The notes under the pieces are model-generated. The model searched no databases, had not been told where the DNA came from, and saw nothing but the letters and a program-made list of their open reading frames with translations. DNA of 41,101 bases from an uncultured Bacteroides sp. Lineage in GTDB: Bacteria; Bacteroidota; Bacteroidia; Bacteroidales; Bacteroidaceae. The stretch covers positions 1 through 41,101 of the forward strand of contig CALUJK010000047.1 in assembly GCA_944320945.1 (NCBI GenBank), in the 5' to 3' direction. The position numbers and the translations under genes are program-made. Positions 29,449 through 37,330 of this stretch are shown here, in pieces (position 1 is the stretch's first letter; the number at the start of each line of letters is the position of its first letter).

Positions 29449-29481
29449 AAAGTCTGCTGTGTGCAAGACACGTCAGACTTT
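29449..29481 (-). terminator. Terminator after the small Ala-rich lipoprotein gene
   Basis: AAAGTCTG pairs with CAGACTTT, with additional GTGT/ACAC pairing inside. The minus strand continues into a T-run. It lies 29 nt beyond the stop of the lipoprotein gene. Confidence 0.75.
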
Positions 29482-29509
29482 CAATTCTCTCTTACAGTGT
29501 TTCCTAAAA

Positions 29510-29707
29510 TTACTTAGCAACAACTGCGCTATCAGCTGCAACTGTGTCAGCAGCGGCTGTTTCTGCTGCGGCAGCTTCTACAGCTGCGATAGAATCAGCG
29601 ATACGGATTGAATCTGCTTTAGCTTGTTCTGCGTTGGCAGCTTTGTTGCCACAAGAAGCGAAAGATACTGCTACGATAGCTACGGCCATCAAAACTAATT
29701 TTTTCAT
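29510..29707 (-). CDS. Small Ala/Asp-rich lipoprotein
   Basis: A 65-residue lipoprotein. The SPII signal MKKLVLMAVAIVAVSFASC (Cys19) gives the start at 29707, although the frame continues to 29734. The mature part is about 46 residues, almost entirely Ala, Asp, Ser, Val, Glu and Ile in ADSIRIADSIAA-like, near-repeating units that would form an acidic helix. Similar short lipoproteins are common in Bacteroides and have no known role; a structural, Lpp-like part is possible but not shown. It has its own -7 box (29758-29765) and terminator. Confidence 0.75.
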   Translation of the reverse strand: MKKLVLMAVAIVAVSFASCGNKAANAEQAKADSIRIADSIAAVEAAAAETAAADTVAADSAVVAK

Positions 29708-29757
29708 TTCATTTACTTTTTTAATGTAATACAATAGATTGCTTTATTAAAACGTGG

Positions 29758-29765
29758 CAAAGGTA
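29758..29765 (-). promoter_or_regulatory. -7 box (TACCTTTG) for the small lipoprotein
   Basis: A perfect TAnnTTTG, 50 nt upstream of the ATG. Instead of a TTTG at the -33 position there is a 17-bp palindrome (29783-29799). Confidence 0.6.
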
Positions 29766-29782
29766 GAGACTTTTTAGATAGG

Positions 29783-29799
29783 TTGTTCATGATGAACAA
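29783..29799. promoter_or_regulatory. Perfect 17-bp palindrome, operator-like
   Basis: TTGTTCAT-G-ATGAACAA. It covers the -33 region of the small lipoprotein promoter and lies between it and mtaB (own -7 box TACTTTTG at 29850-29857). It has no T-run, so a protein-binding site is more likely than a terminator. Confidence 0.5.
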
Positions 29800-29849
29800 A
29801 CTTTTTTTAGATTTTATTCGTAAATGAGACTTTTTTCTGCCATAATGTG

Positions 29850-29857
29850 TACTTTTG
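29850..29857 (+). promoter_or_regulatory. -7 box (TACTTTTG) for mtaB
   Basis: A perfect TAnnTTTG, 27 nt upstream of the mtaB ATG. No clear -33. Confidence 0.55.
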
Positions 29858-29884
29858 TCACCGTAATGTAGCAAAGTTGAGAAT

Positions 29885-31207
29885 ATGATAGATACCGGTA
29901 TTTTTCAGGATAAGACAGCGGTTTATTATACTTTGGGGTGTAAACTGAACTTTTCGGAGACTTCTACTATTGGGAGAACCTTGCGGGAGGCGGGTATCCG
30001 TACAGCGCGTAAGGGCGAAAAAGCAGATATTTGTATAATAAATACTTGCTCGGTGACTGAGGTCGCTGATAAAAAGTGCCGTCAGATTATTCATCGTCTG
30101 GTAAGGCAACATCCGGGAGCATTTGTTGTGGTAACGGGTTGTTATGCGCAATTACAGTCCGATGCCGTGGCTAATATTGAAGGAGTGGACGTCGTGCTGG
30201 GAGCCGAGCAGAAAAAAGACTTGCTACAATATTTGGGAGATTTGCATAAGCGTTCCGAGGGTGAATCATATACTTCTCCGCTGAAAGAAATACGTTCGTT
30301 TGCCCCTTCTTGTTCGCGTGGAGATCGTACTCGTTTTTTTCTGAAAGTACAGGATGGCTGTGATTATTTCTGTTCTTATTGCACAATTCCGTTTGCGCGT
30401 GGTCGCAGCCGTAATGGGAGCATAGCCTCATTGGTGGAACAGGCACGCCAGGCAGCACTTGAAGGAGGAAAGGAAATCGTGTTGACAGGGGTTAACATAG
30501 GTGACTTTGGCAAGACAACCGGTGAGACATTTTTCGATTTGGTACGTGCATTAGATACTGTAGAAGGTATCGAACGTTATCGTATATCTTCTATCGAACC
30601 TAATCTGCTGACGGATGAAATCATTGCTTTTGTGGCTCAGTCTCGTCGCTTCATGCCTCATTTTCATATTCCGTTGCAGTCCGGTAGCGATGAAGTCTTG
30701 CAGTTAATGCGTCGCCGTTATGACACCGCTTTGTTTGCTTCGAAAATACAAAAGATCAGGGAACTGATGCCCGATGCTTTTATTGGAGTAGATGTGATTG
30801 TGGGTACCCGTGGGGAAACAGAAAGTTGTTTTGAAGATGCTTATCGTTTTATAGAAGAGTTGGATGTGACGCAGTTGCATGTATTTAGTTACTCTGAACG
30901 TCCGGGCACGCAGGCTCTTAAGATAGAACATGTCGTTTCTTCGCAAGAAAAACATCTCCGCAGTCAGCGCTTGTTGGAGTTGTCAGAAGCAAAGACCCAT
31001 GCCTTTTATGCTCGTCATATCGGGCAGGTTCAATTGGTGCTGCTTGAACATGCTAAGCCGGGGATGCCTATGCATGGTTTTACTCCGAATTATATTCGTG
31101 TGGAGATACCTCAAGATAACGCGCTTGATAATCAGATTTTGCCGATTCGTTTAGATACCTTCAATGTTGACGGTACGGCTTTATGCGGAACTATTCTTAA
31201 ACCATAA
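29885..31207 (+). CDS. mtaB: tRNA t6A37 methylthiotransferase MtaB
   Basis: Radical-SAM enzyme that adds a methylthio group to t6A37 of tRNAs reading ANN codons. It has 440 residues. The N-terminal UPF0004 domain has three cluster-binding cysteines (TLGCKLN, INTCSVT, VTGCYAQ). The radical-SAM CxxxCxxC is seen as CDYFCSYC, followed by a typical FARGRSRNG. A C-terminal TRAM-like part follows. The TLGCKLNFSE start and NTCSVT fit MtaB rather than MiaB or RimO. The glycosyltransferase gene begins 6 nt downstream. Confidence 0.93.
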   Translation: MIDTGIFQDKTAVYYTLGCKLNFSETSTIGRTLREAGIRTARKGEKADICIINTCSVTEVADKKCRQIIHRLVRQHPGAFVVVTGCYAQLQSDAVANIEGVDVVLGAEQKKDLLQYLGDLHKRSEGESYTSPLKEIRSFAPSCSRGDRTRFFLKVQDGCDYFCSYCTIPFARGRSRNGSIASLVEQARQAALEGGKEIVLTGVNIGDFGKTTGETFFDLVRALDTVEGIERYRISSIEPNLLTDEIIAFVAQSRRFMPHFHIPLQSGSDEVLQLMRRRYDTALFASKIQKIRELMPDAFIGVDVIVGTRGETESCFEDAYRFIEELDVTQLHVFSYSERPGTQALKIEHVVSSQEKHLRSQRLLELSEAKTHAFYARHIGQVQLVLLEHAKPGMPMHGFTPNYIRVEIPQDNALDNQILPIRLDTFNVDGTALCGTILKP

Positions 31208-31213
31208 AGCTAT

Positions 31214-32239
31214 ATGGATAAAACAGCCGTCGTAATATTGAATTGGAATGGACGTGAAATGCTTCGTTCTTTTCTTCCTTCTGTATTGGATAGTTCTGAA
31301 GGTGCTGCCGTTTATGTAGCAGATAATGCCTCTACAGATAATTCTGTGCAGCTGCTTCGCAGTGAGTTTCCATCTGTACGTCTTATTACGCTCGATGAGA
31401 ACTACGGTTTTGCCGAAGGGTATAATCGGGCTATTCAACAAGTGGAAGCGGAATATGTCATTTTGCTGAATTCGGATGTAGAAGTGACGGATAATTGGCT
31501 CTCTCCTCTTGTATATTATATGGATGCGCATCCTGAAGTAGCAGCCTGCCAGCCTAAGATTCGCAGTTGGCATTATCGTGAGCAGTTTGAATATGCAGGC
31601 GCTGCGGGCGGCTTTATGGATTGCTACGGTTATCCGTTTTGTCGTGGGCGCGTCATGTCTGTGGTGGAAGATGACCACGGACAGTATGATAAGGTTATTC
31701 CCATATTTTGGGCAACCGGTGCTGCTCTGATGATTCGTCGGGTGGATTATCTGGAAGTGGGTGGTCTGGATAATACCTTTTTTGCCCATATGGAAGAGAT
31801 AGACTTGTGCTGGCGTTTGCGTGCGCGGGGTAGGGGGATTGTTTGTATTCCTCAAAGCGTGGTCTATCATGTGGGAGGCGCTACACTTAAAAAGGAGAAT
31901 CCGCGTAAAACCTTTCTCAATTTTCGTAACAACTTATTGATGCTTTACAAGAATCTTCCGGAGCATGAACTGCATGCTGTGATGCGGATTCGTACTTTAT
32001 TAGATTATGTAGCAGCTTTCGTCTTTTTATTAAAAGGGCAATACCCTAATGCCCATGCAGTTATTCAGGCTCGTCGTGCTTATCATAAGCTTCGCGCTGG
32101 TTACGCGGATGTACGTGCAGAGAACCTGCGTAAGACGGTGCAGACGGTTATTCCCGAACGCTTCTCATATAGTTTATTGGTACGTTTCTATATGTTTGGT
32201 AAGAAGACATTTTCCTGTTTGGTTAAAGCGGGCGCTTGA
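31214..32239 (+). CDS. Family 2 glycosyltransferase
   Basis: A 341-residue GT-A glycosyltransferase using a nucleotide-sugar donor. The N-terminus VVILNWNG, ADNASTDNS and LLNSDVEV (DxD-like metal site) are typical of the WbbL/rhamnosyl-type GT2 group, followed by FWATGAALMIRR and HMEEIDLCWR. The C-terminal part has a hydrophobic segment (about 255-280) that may bind the membrane. It may act in cell-surface polysaccharide synthesis; no other glycan genes are nearby except rfbAB far upstream. It is likely co-transcribed with mtaB and overlaps the 3' end of folB by 17 nt. Confidence 0.88.
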   Translation: MDKTAVVILNWNGREMLRSFLPSVLDSSEGAAVYVADNASTDNSVQLLRSEFPSVRLITLDENYGFAEGYNRAIQQVEAEYVILLNSDVEVTDNWLSPLVYYMDAHPEVAACQPKIRSWHYREQFEYAGAAGGFMDCYGYPFCRGRVMSVVEDDHGQYDKVIPIFWATGAALMIRRVDYLEVGGLDNTFFAHMEEIDLCWRLRARGRGIVCIPQSVVYHVGGATLKKENPRKTFLNFRNNLLMLYKNLPEHELHAVMRIRTLLDYVAAFVFLLKGQYPNAHAVIQARRAYHKLRAGYADVRAENLRKTVQTVIPERFSYSLLVRFYMFGKKTFSCLVKAGA

Positions 32240-32588
32240 CCTTTATTTCAACGCCCGCGGTTTCAATGTCTGCCTCCATAGGAGGAGTACGTTTGAATAA
32301 TTGTAACTCGATGCCTTCAATAGTCGGGAATTTGTCAAACAGACTGCGGATGATACGCCCGGCTACATGTTCCAACAGTTTGGACGGAATATCCATTTCT
32401 GTTTTCACTGCTTCATAGACATCGGCATAGCTTACGGTGTCTGTAACGTTGTCAGTCTCCATAGCGTGAGATATATCCACTTGTAGTTTCAGGCAGACGG
32501 TAAACTCATTGCCTACGATTGTTTCCTGTTCGCCTACTCCGTGATGGGCAAAGAATCTCAAGTTATTTAGTAGAATGTAACTTTCCAT
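32223..32588 (-). CDS. folB: Dihydroneopterin aldolase
   Basis: Cleaves 7,8-dihydroneopterin to 6-hydroxymethyl-dihydropterin in folate synthesis. A 121-residue T-fold protein, with the characteristic FFAHHGVGEQE (catalytic Glu), the central VSYADVYEAV and the C-terminal LQLFKRTPPM with the conserved Lys. The first base is one nt after the helicase stop, so the two are an operon. Its last 17 nt overlap the convergent glycosyltransferase. Confidence 0.93.
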   Translation of the reverse strand: MESYILLNNLRFFAHHGVGEQETIVGNEFTVCLKLQVDISHAMETDNVTDTVSYADVYEAVKTEMDIPSKLLEHVAGRIIRSLFDKFPTIEGIELQLFKRTPPMEADIETAGVEIKVKRPL

Positions 32589-32589
32589 A

Positions 32590-34998
32590 TTAAGCCTGTT
32601 GACCGTATTTTTGTTTCAGTTCTTTTACTTCCATGCCTGTAAAATAGTCCTCGACAAAGTTCCAGCGTTGTTCATCCGTCAAGTCGTAGTTCCCGAAGAA
32701 GAGTGTGAAGAGTTCTATTTGCTCTTGGAAAATCTGTTCGTTGGTCTCCAATATCAAATTGCGATAGTTGTCATCGGCAGTTAATTGCACCAATTGTTCC
32801 GGTTGGTTAAAGCAGACCCGTACACAGGGCATACCACCACCTTCAACGCTGAAGGATAATCCGTTTAGCATGGAAAGAAGATTCAGTAACATATTCAAGT
32901 CTGAGAAAGGTGTACAGTAGAACACCAATCTGTCACCTTTGTTACCGGTGATGCGTTGCGAGAACAGTTTCTGGTAACGTCCTAGTAAAAGGTCAAATCC
33001 ACGTGTTACGGTGAACGACAACTCATTGGATTCCTTTTTCTTCGCGCTGCTGATATAGCTTACACTACGCCCTTCTTCCGTACGCGATTCAAGTAATGAC
33101 CCAATGAATCTCTTGGCCGAACGTACATCCATGCCATGTTCGGCAAACACGTTACGGAGTTCTTCCTCGTCAAACCGTCCTTTATTTTTTAATAATGCGG
33201 TTTTCAGTAGCGCAGTCAGTGCCTTGAACAGTTCATCCATGCGCTGCCGTATTACTTTGGCATCTTCCTTTAACATAACCTCATGCTTGCCTACAGACAC
33301 GGCACGCGACCCTTCCAACAATGTTCCTCCGTTTAGTTTCTGCTTGAACTCTTTATAGCCCAATTCGGGGAAACGTTCCTCCCACAGTTTGTCCAAACGA
33401 GCCAAGTAAATACCTTCTTCACCCTTAATTTGTGTCAGATAGGGAGCAAATTCGCGTGCAAAAGTATCTCCGGTTTTGTCCTGTATATATCCCTCTGTCA
33501 GTAAGTTTTGTGGCTTCACTTCAAACAGATGCTGCCCAAACCGTTTTGACAGATCTTCTTCCAGCCATAATAAGGCCGTTTTGATGAGTTGCCCGAGTTC
33601 GGCCTCATATTCCAGTTTGTTTTTCGTGCGTGGCAGTTTTACTACAAATTCAAAGTCTGACAGAGAGATAAGCATTTCCTTTTTTTCTCCTTTCATGCGA
33701 TATACCTCCATCAACTTGCGTAGTATCAGTGTAAGCTGTTCTTGAGCGATGTTGCCCGTCTGATGTAACCGCTTCATGTAGTAGAAGTCCCGTTCGTGGT
33801 AATCCGTGGCTGCCACTCCTTGCACATCGGCATCGCGTGCGGCACGGCCAATCTCTTGTATATAGTCAACAAAGGTACTCGATGGTGCCACATGATACAC
33901 ACGGTCTATATCGCTGATATCTACCCCCATGCCAAACGCTTTAGTAGCTACAATCATGCGTTTGCTGCCCTCCTTAAAAGCCTGTACGATGGCTGTTTTC
34001 TGCACTTTGTCTTTCTTTCCGTAGTATGAAGCCACCAGCGGCCATTCGGCAGGTTTCACCCATGTCTTGAGCCGCATGTCGATTCCTCCGGCAAATGGGT
34101 AGTAAAGCAAAGTCTTATGTCCGTTGAGGTAATCGTCCACTCGCGCAGCGATGACGCGTTGCTTGGCTTTGTCGTATGTCTCTCCGTCTTCCAGTATCAA
34201 AGGGTGAATATCGAAGTTGATATTGGCACGTTTCACCGTACCCATATATAAGACACACGGTTCCATTTGTAGGGAGCGGATAGTCTCGAACACCATGTCA
34301 TTGTTGCCTTGTGGATTCCACACGGCAGTAGCCGTCAGCGCAAACAGTGGGAATGTATATCCTAACGATTTTTTCAGCTCTTGCAGATAACGTCCCAAGA
34401 ACCAGTAGTCCACGCGGAATTCTTTTCCCCATGTCGTTACGGTGTGGGCCTCATCTATGACTACCAGTCCAATGCGGCGGTCACCGATGAAATAGTGAAT
34501 GTCGTATGACAGCAGCAACTCCGGAGAAAGATAGAATAAATCGACCTCTCCCTGACGGACACGCCGATAGACTTCTATTTTCTGTTCTGGCGAGAGGTCG
34601 GACGATGCGTAAGCTGCTCGTGTATAACCAATGTCCTCAAGGCTCTCTACTTGATCTACGATAAGCGCCTTCAGAGGAGAGACAACAATGGTCAGTAGTC
34701 CGTGCTCTTTTCCCAAATAGATAGCGGGCAGTTGAAACAACAATGACTTTCCTGCACCGGTAGGAGCTGTCAGCAGAATGTTGTCCACGGATGATATCTG
34801 TCCCGATATGGCTTGCTCGGCTTCACGGACAACATGTTCTATGAGTTGTCCTTGCGAGATTTGTAGTTTGTCTTTTCCTTTCGATAAGTCGTCGTATATC
34901 TCCAGTTCACGAAATTCTTCATAGCCGTAAGTCTCTTGTAATAATGTCAGTATGGACTCGCGATAGTCTTTGGGCAGGTGTCTTTCTTTCAACATCAT
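32590..34998 (-). CDS. RecQ-family DEAD/DEAH-box helicase
   Basis: An 802-residue SF2 helicase. Motif I APTGAGKS (about residues 79-86), motif Ia VVSPLKALIVDQ, motif II DEAH followed by TVTTWGKEFRVDY (compare RecQ's CISQWGHDFR), motif III ALTATA and motif VI QEIGRAARD. About 70 residues precede motif I, and after the helicase core there are about 400 residues with no visible RecQ zinc-binding cysteines or HRDC domain. It is therefore not the standard RecQ. It may serve DNA repair or defence; none of its neighbours decides this. A complete promoter lies at 35055-35085. folB follows after 1 nt. Confidence 0.82.
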   Translation of the reverse strand: MMLKERHLPKDYRESILTLLQETYGYEEFRELEIYDDLSKGKDKLQISQGQLIEHVVREAEQAISGQISSVDNILLTAPTGAGKSLLFQLPAIYLGKEHGLLTIVVSPLKALIVDQVESLEDIGYTRAAYASSDLSPEQKIEVYRRVRQGEVDLFYLSPELLLSYDIHYFIGDRRIGLVVIDEAHTVTTWGKEFRVDYWFLGRYLQELKKSLGYTFPLFALTATAVWNPQGNNDMVFETIRSLQMEPCVLYMGTVKRANINFDIHPLILEDGETYDKAKQRVIAARVDDYLNGHKTLLYYPFAGGIDMRLKTWVKPAEWPLVASYYGKKDKVQKTAIVQAFKEGSKRMIVATKAFGMGVDISDIDRVYHVAPSSTFVDYIQEIGRAARDADVQGVAATDYHERDFYYMKRLHQTGNIAQEQLTLILRKLMEVYRMKGEKKEMLISLSDFEFVVKLPRTKNKLEYEAELGQLIKTALLWLEEDLSKRFGQHLFEVKPQNLLTEGYIQDKTGDTFAREFAPYLTQIKGEEGIYLARLDKLWEERFPELGYKEFKQKLNGGTLLEGSRAVSVGKHEVMLKEDAKVIRQRMDELFKALTALLKTALLKNKGRFDEEELRNVFAEHGMDVRSAKRFIGSLLESRTEEGRSVSYISSAKKKESNELSFTVTRGFDLLLGRYQKLFSQRITGNKGDRLVFYCTPFSDLNMLLNLLSMLNGLSFSVEGGGMPCVRVCFNQPEQLVQLTADDNYRNLILETNEQIFQEQIELFTLFFGNYDLTDEQRWNFVEDYFTGMEVKELKQKYGQQA

Positions 34999-35054
34999 CC
35001 TTGTCGTGTTAATGATTACTTATATTCGTCTTTCAAGGGAGTTATTTATGCTTA

Positions 35055-35085
35055 CAAAAGTATGAAGAAGAATAGTTATGGCAAA
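35055..35085 (-). promoter_or_regulatory. Canonical promoter of the helicase-folB operon
   Basis: On the minus strand: TTTG (35082-35085), exactly 19 nt, TACTTTTG (35055-35062). A leader of roughly 50 nt is expected. Confidence 0.82.
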
Positions 35086-35174
35086 GTTTCTTCTACATTA
35101 TTAAGGTATTTCACGGTAAAATTATATCTGTTTACATGGTAAAATTTCGGGGTGTCAAGAGTGGGGATGACCAT

Positions 35175-35260
35175 TTCCGCAGTCTGCGGAATGACTATTT
35201 GCCGACATTTCATCGGCATGCGGATGATTACCTGCAATACCTTCTGAAGGCAGTAATGCT
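35175..35260. repeat. Cluster of small palindromes
   Basis: Three hairpins in a row: TTCCGCAG-T-CTGCGGAA (35175-35191), TGCCGA/TCGGCA (35200-35218), and an imperfect ATTACCTGC/GCAGTAAT hairpin after 35225. They lie in the 696-bp gap between the helicase and the DUF2795 gene, beside repeat copy C. No ORF here looks coding. Confidence 0.5.
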
Positions 35261-35333
35261 CGGCATGAGATAGGCGGTGTGGAAAGCCGCAGTTTGTAAT
35301 AATGTCGTGAGTTCGGGATAAGTTTTGGATGAT

Positions 35334-35529
35334 AAAATATGTGTACAAGAAAGCGCTGCCTTGCAGGCCGTTTGTTCCGAAGCCTTTTGGTCCGTGCTTC
35401 CAAGCCTTTGCGAGCGCGTTCCGAATTAACTTCGTCCGTGCTCCGAAAGGCTTCGGAGCAAACCCCCGCTACAGTACCTTCTGAGGCGGTATAAGGGACA
35501 TTTCCCGTAAAGTAATGTATCTATACAAA
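35334..35529 (+). repeat. Dispersed intergenic repeat, copy C
   Basis: About 200 bp. Four 22-nt units at 35375-35396, 35397-35418, 35419-35440 and 35441-35462. The last contains CTCCGAAAGGCTTCGGAG. Flanks match copy B: AAAATATGTGTACAA, TTGCAGGCCGTTTG, then ACCTTCTGAGGCGGTAT and AAGTAATGTATCTATACAAA. Occasional differences from B include paired changes within the hairpins. 35530-35617 shows nothing else. Confidence 0.87.
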
Positions 35530-35617
35530 GGGTATTTCCTTTAGGGTGGGTGGAACATTATTTTTACAAGACCTTCCGTACAATAGTGATGTGGGTGAAA
35601 TAATAGACAAAAAAATG

Positions 35618-35651
35618 AAGGAGGTAAAAATATTGCTACTTTTACCTCCTT
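35618..35651 (-). terminator. Terminator after the DUF2795 gene
   Basis: AAGGAGGTAAAA pairs perfectly with TTTTACCTCCTT. On the minus strand it is followed by ATTTTTTTG. It lies 43 nt beyond the gene's stop. Confidence 0.8.
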
Positions 35652-35694
35652 TTAATTTACAGCGAATTAGCTGATTTAATTCGTTAAATTTGCG

Positions 35695-35916
35695 TTAATA
35701 CTCGTCCTCGTTGAAGAAGAAATCCTCTTTACTGGGATAGTCAGGCCAAATATCTTCGATGCTTTCGTAGATTTCGCCTTCATCTTCCATTTCTTGTAAA
35801 TTCTCGATTACTTCGAGGGGAGCACCCGAACGCATGGCATAATCTATCAATTCGTCCTTAGTTGCCGGCCAAGGAGCATCTTCCAGTTTAGATGCCAATT
35901 CCAATGTCCAATACAT
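35695..35916 (-). CDS. DUF2795 family protein
   Basis: A 73-residue, acidic, soluble protein. The N-terminal half (WTLELASKLEDAPWPATKDELIDYAMRSGAP) matches the DUF2795 fold, found in short proteins of many bacteria and without known function. The tail is rich in Asp and Glu (EMEDEGEIYESIEDIW... FFFNEDEY). It is a separate unit with a complete promoter (35970-35999), which overlaps the 3' end of the adenosyltransferase gene, and its own terminator. Confidence 0.85.
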   Translation of the reverse strand: MYWTLELASKLEDAPWPATKDELIDYAMRSGAPLEVIENLQEMEDEGEIYESIEDIWPDYPSKEDFFFNEDEY

Positions 35917-35969
35917 AGTCTGTTAGTATTAAAATTGTGAATATTGATTCTATTCTGTTATTTAGGGCG

Positions 35970-35999
35970 CAAAAGTAAAATAAAATATGTTACTTGCAA
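35970..35999 (-). promoter_or_regulatory. Canonical promoter of the DUF2795 gene
   Basis: TTG (35997-35999), exactly 19 nt, TACTTTTG (35970-35977), minus strand. The -33 element lies in the last codons of the adenosyltransferase gene (stop at 35990). Confidence 0.78.
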
Positions 36000-36556
36000 C
36001 CATTCTTCCAAAATATTTCATCTTTTTTCGCATCATGGTTTATTTTACGCGATAAGATGAACAAATAGTCGGACAAACGGTTTATGTAAGCTAAAAGTTG
36101 CGGCTCTATTTCCGTCTGTTGTGCCAAGTTCAGGATGCGGCGTTCGGCGCGGCGGCACACGGTTCGGCACACGTGGCACACGGCTGCTCCGCGGTTTCCG
36201 CCGGGCAGTACGAAGGCGTGCAGCGGTGGCAGTTCTCCGTCCAGCCTGTCAATTTCCTGCTCGATGGCCTGTACCTGTTCGTCTGTCACGGTGGAAGTGC
36301 TGCGCAAGGCCGTTTTCGATGCGTCGGTGGCCAGTTGTGCGCCAACGGAGAACAGCGTGTTTTGTACCCCTTGCAGGAAGCTGTATTCGCTACTGTCTTC
36401 AGGCAGATAGGTGGCAAGCAGTCCCAGATACGCATTCAGCTCGTCCACAGTGCCGTATGCCTCCAGCCGCAAGTGTGTTTTGGGTACACGCGTTCCTCCT
36501 ACGAGGGATGTGGTTCCGGTGTCACCGGTACGGGTGTAAATGATACTTTTTTTCAT
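35990..36556 (-). CDS. PduO-type ATP:cob(I)alamin adenosyltransferase
   Basis: Transfers the adenosyl group of ATP to cob(I)alamin, making coenzyme B12, which Bacteroides needs for e.g. methylmalonyl-CoA mutase. The protein has 188 residues from [17 protein letters not shown]-site signature [14 protein letters not shown] near the N-terminus, [12 protein letters not shown] next, then [23 protein letters not shown], with the Arg/Glu pair of the active site. An upstream ATG at 36577 would add seven residues and overlap the preceding gene; the family's N-terminus favours 36556. It is 11 nt downstream of the methyltransferase-like gene, so probably an operon. Confidence 0.92.
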   Translation of the reverse strand: MKKSIIYTRTGDTGTTSLVGGTRVPKTHLRLEAYGTVDELNAYLGLLATYLPEDSSEYSFLQGVQNTLFSVGAQLATDASKTALRSTSTVTDEQVQAIEQEIDRLDGELPPLHAFVLPGGNRGAAVCHVCRTVCRRAERRILNLAQQTEIEPQLLAYINRLSDYLFILSRKINHDAKKDEIFWKNGCK

Positions 36557-36567
36557 AGGTGCCGATT

Positions 36568-37206
36568 TTAAAAACATACTATGTAGTCTTGCTTATTCAT
36601 CGTCTTGTCAAAAAACAGAATGCCTGCGTCATACAGGTCGAACGTAATGCCTGCCGCTTCCTCTTGCCGCAATTTTTTCCACAGTGCCCGCATGTGGGGG
36701 GTGTAACCGATGCCGTTGATGACAAACATCGATTGCGGGGTAGTGCGGTTGACGCAGATGCGGAATGCCTCTTCCACAAATTCGGGATGATTCCAGTCAT
36801 GCAGATAGAGGAAGTCCACCGTCTCTTTTACTTTTTGCGATAACTCCTCCACTCCTTGGGCATTGACGTATTCGGCTCCGGTTCTCCCGGCCTGTAAGTA
36901 GAGAGAAGCCGGTGTCGATGTTCCGGCATCTACGATGTTTGCCGGGCGGGCATGATTTACCAACCGGAATAAAAGGCGCTTCATTGGCAGGGATTCGTTC
37001 CACGGGCATGGTGGTGCCGTCCGCATCCATTCCTTTTCCGCCTTCAGCAAATCGCTGTATTTATAGTAAGGCGTGCGTTGATAGATGACCTGTGTAATAA
37101 AATTGAAAGCGAAAGGCGAATGCACCCCATACCCTTGCCGGTGCCGGAAACGGCTTAATTGGACAAAGGGGCGTTTTATGGTAAGTAGCAATTGGTTCAT
37201 GCTCAT
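36568..37206 (-). CDS. Class I SAM methyltransferase-like protein
   Basis: A 212-residue soluble protein. Its N-terminus [16 protein letters not shown] is one seen in a Bacteroidota group annotated as SAM-dependent methyltransferases, where a conserved HSPF-type sequence precedes a Rossmann-like part. Motif I is reduced to [14 protein letters not shown] (usually ExGTxxGxS), and the later [10 protein letters not shown] and [12 protein letters not shown] resemble the central and C-terminal strands. The weak SAM motif could mean changed or lost activity. An ATG two codons in (MNQLLL) may be the real start. A -7 box (TACATTTG, 37220-37227) lies just upstream. Confidence 0.65.
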   Translation of the reverse strand: MSMNQLLLTIKRPFVQLSRFRHRQGYGVHSPFAFNFITQVIYQRTPYYKYSDLLKAEKEWMRTAPPCPWNESLPMKRLLFRLVNHARPANIVDAGTSTPASLYLQAGRTGAEYVNAQGVEELSQKVKETVDFLYLHDWNHPEFVEEAFRICVNRTTPQSMFVINGIGYTPHMRALWKKLRQEEAAGITFDLYDAGILFFDKTMNKQDYIVCF

Positions 37207-37219
37207 TCGATGTTTGGCG

Positions 37220-37227
37220 CAAATGTA
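37220..37227 (-). promoter_or_regulatory. -7 box (TACATTTG) for the methyltransferase-like/PduO operon
   Basis: A perfect TAnnTTTG, 13 nt upstream of the first ATG; the short leader suits the same start or the one two codons later. A TTTC about 20 nt upstream may be the -33. Confidence 0.5.
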
Positions 37228-37295
37228 AGGGTTTCGGTTGAGAATAGGAAAGTGTAAAGCGACTTTTTAAAAAGATGCCGAACTGATATTTTTTG

Positions 37296-37303
37296 TACTT
37301 TTG
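37296..37303 (+). promoter_or_regulatory. -7 box (TACTTTTG) for the membrane AraC regulator
   Basis: A perfect TAnnTTTG, 27 nt upstream of the ATG at 37331. No clear -33. Confidence 0.55.
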
Positions 37304-37330
37304 TGCTGTTGAAATACGCATAATGTAACA

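Noticed and set aside
35334-35529. Possible CRISPR array, given four regular 22-nt units.
   Set aside because: Units follow each other without spacers and no cas gene is present.
36098-36571. Long plus-strand ORFs opposite the adenosyltransferase gene.
   Set aside because: The minus-strand frame carries clear PduO motifs; the others are G+C-rich shadows.
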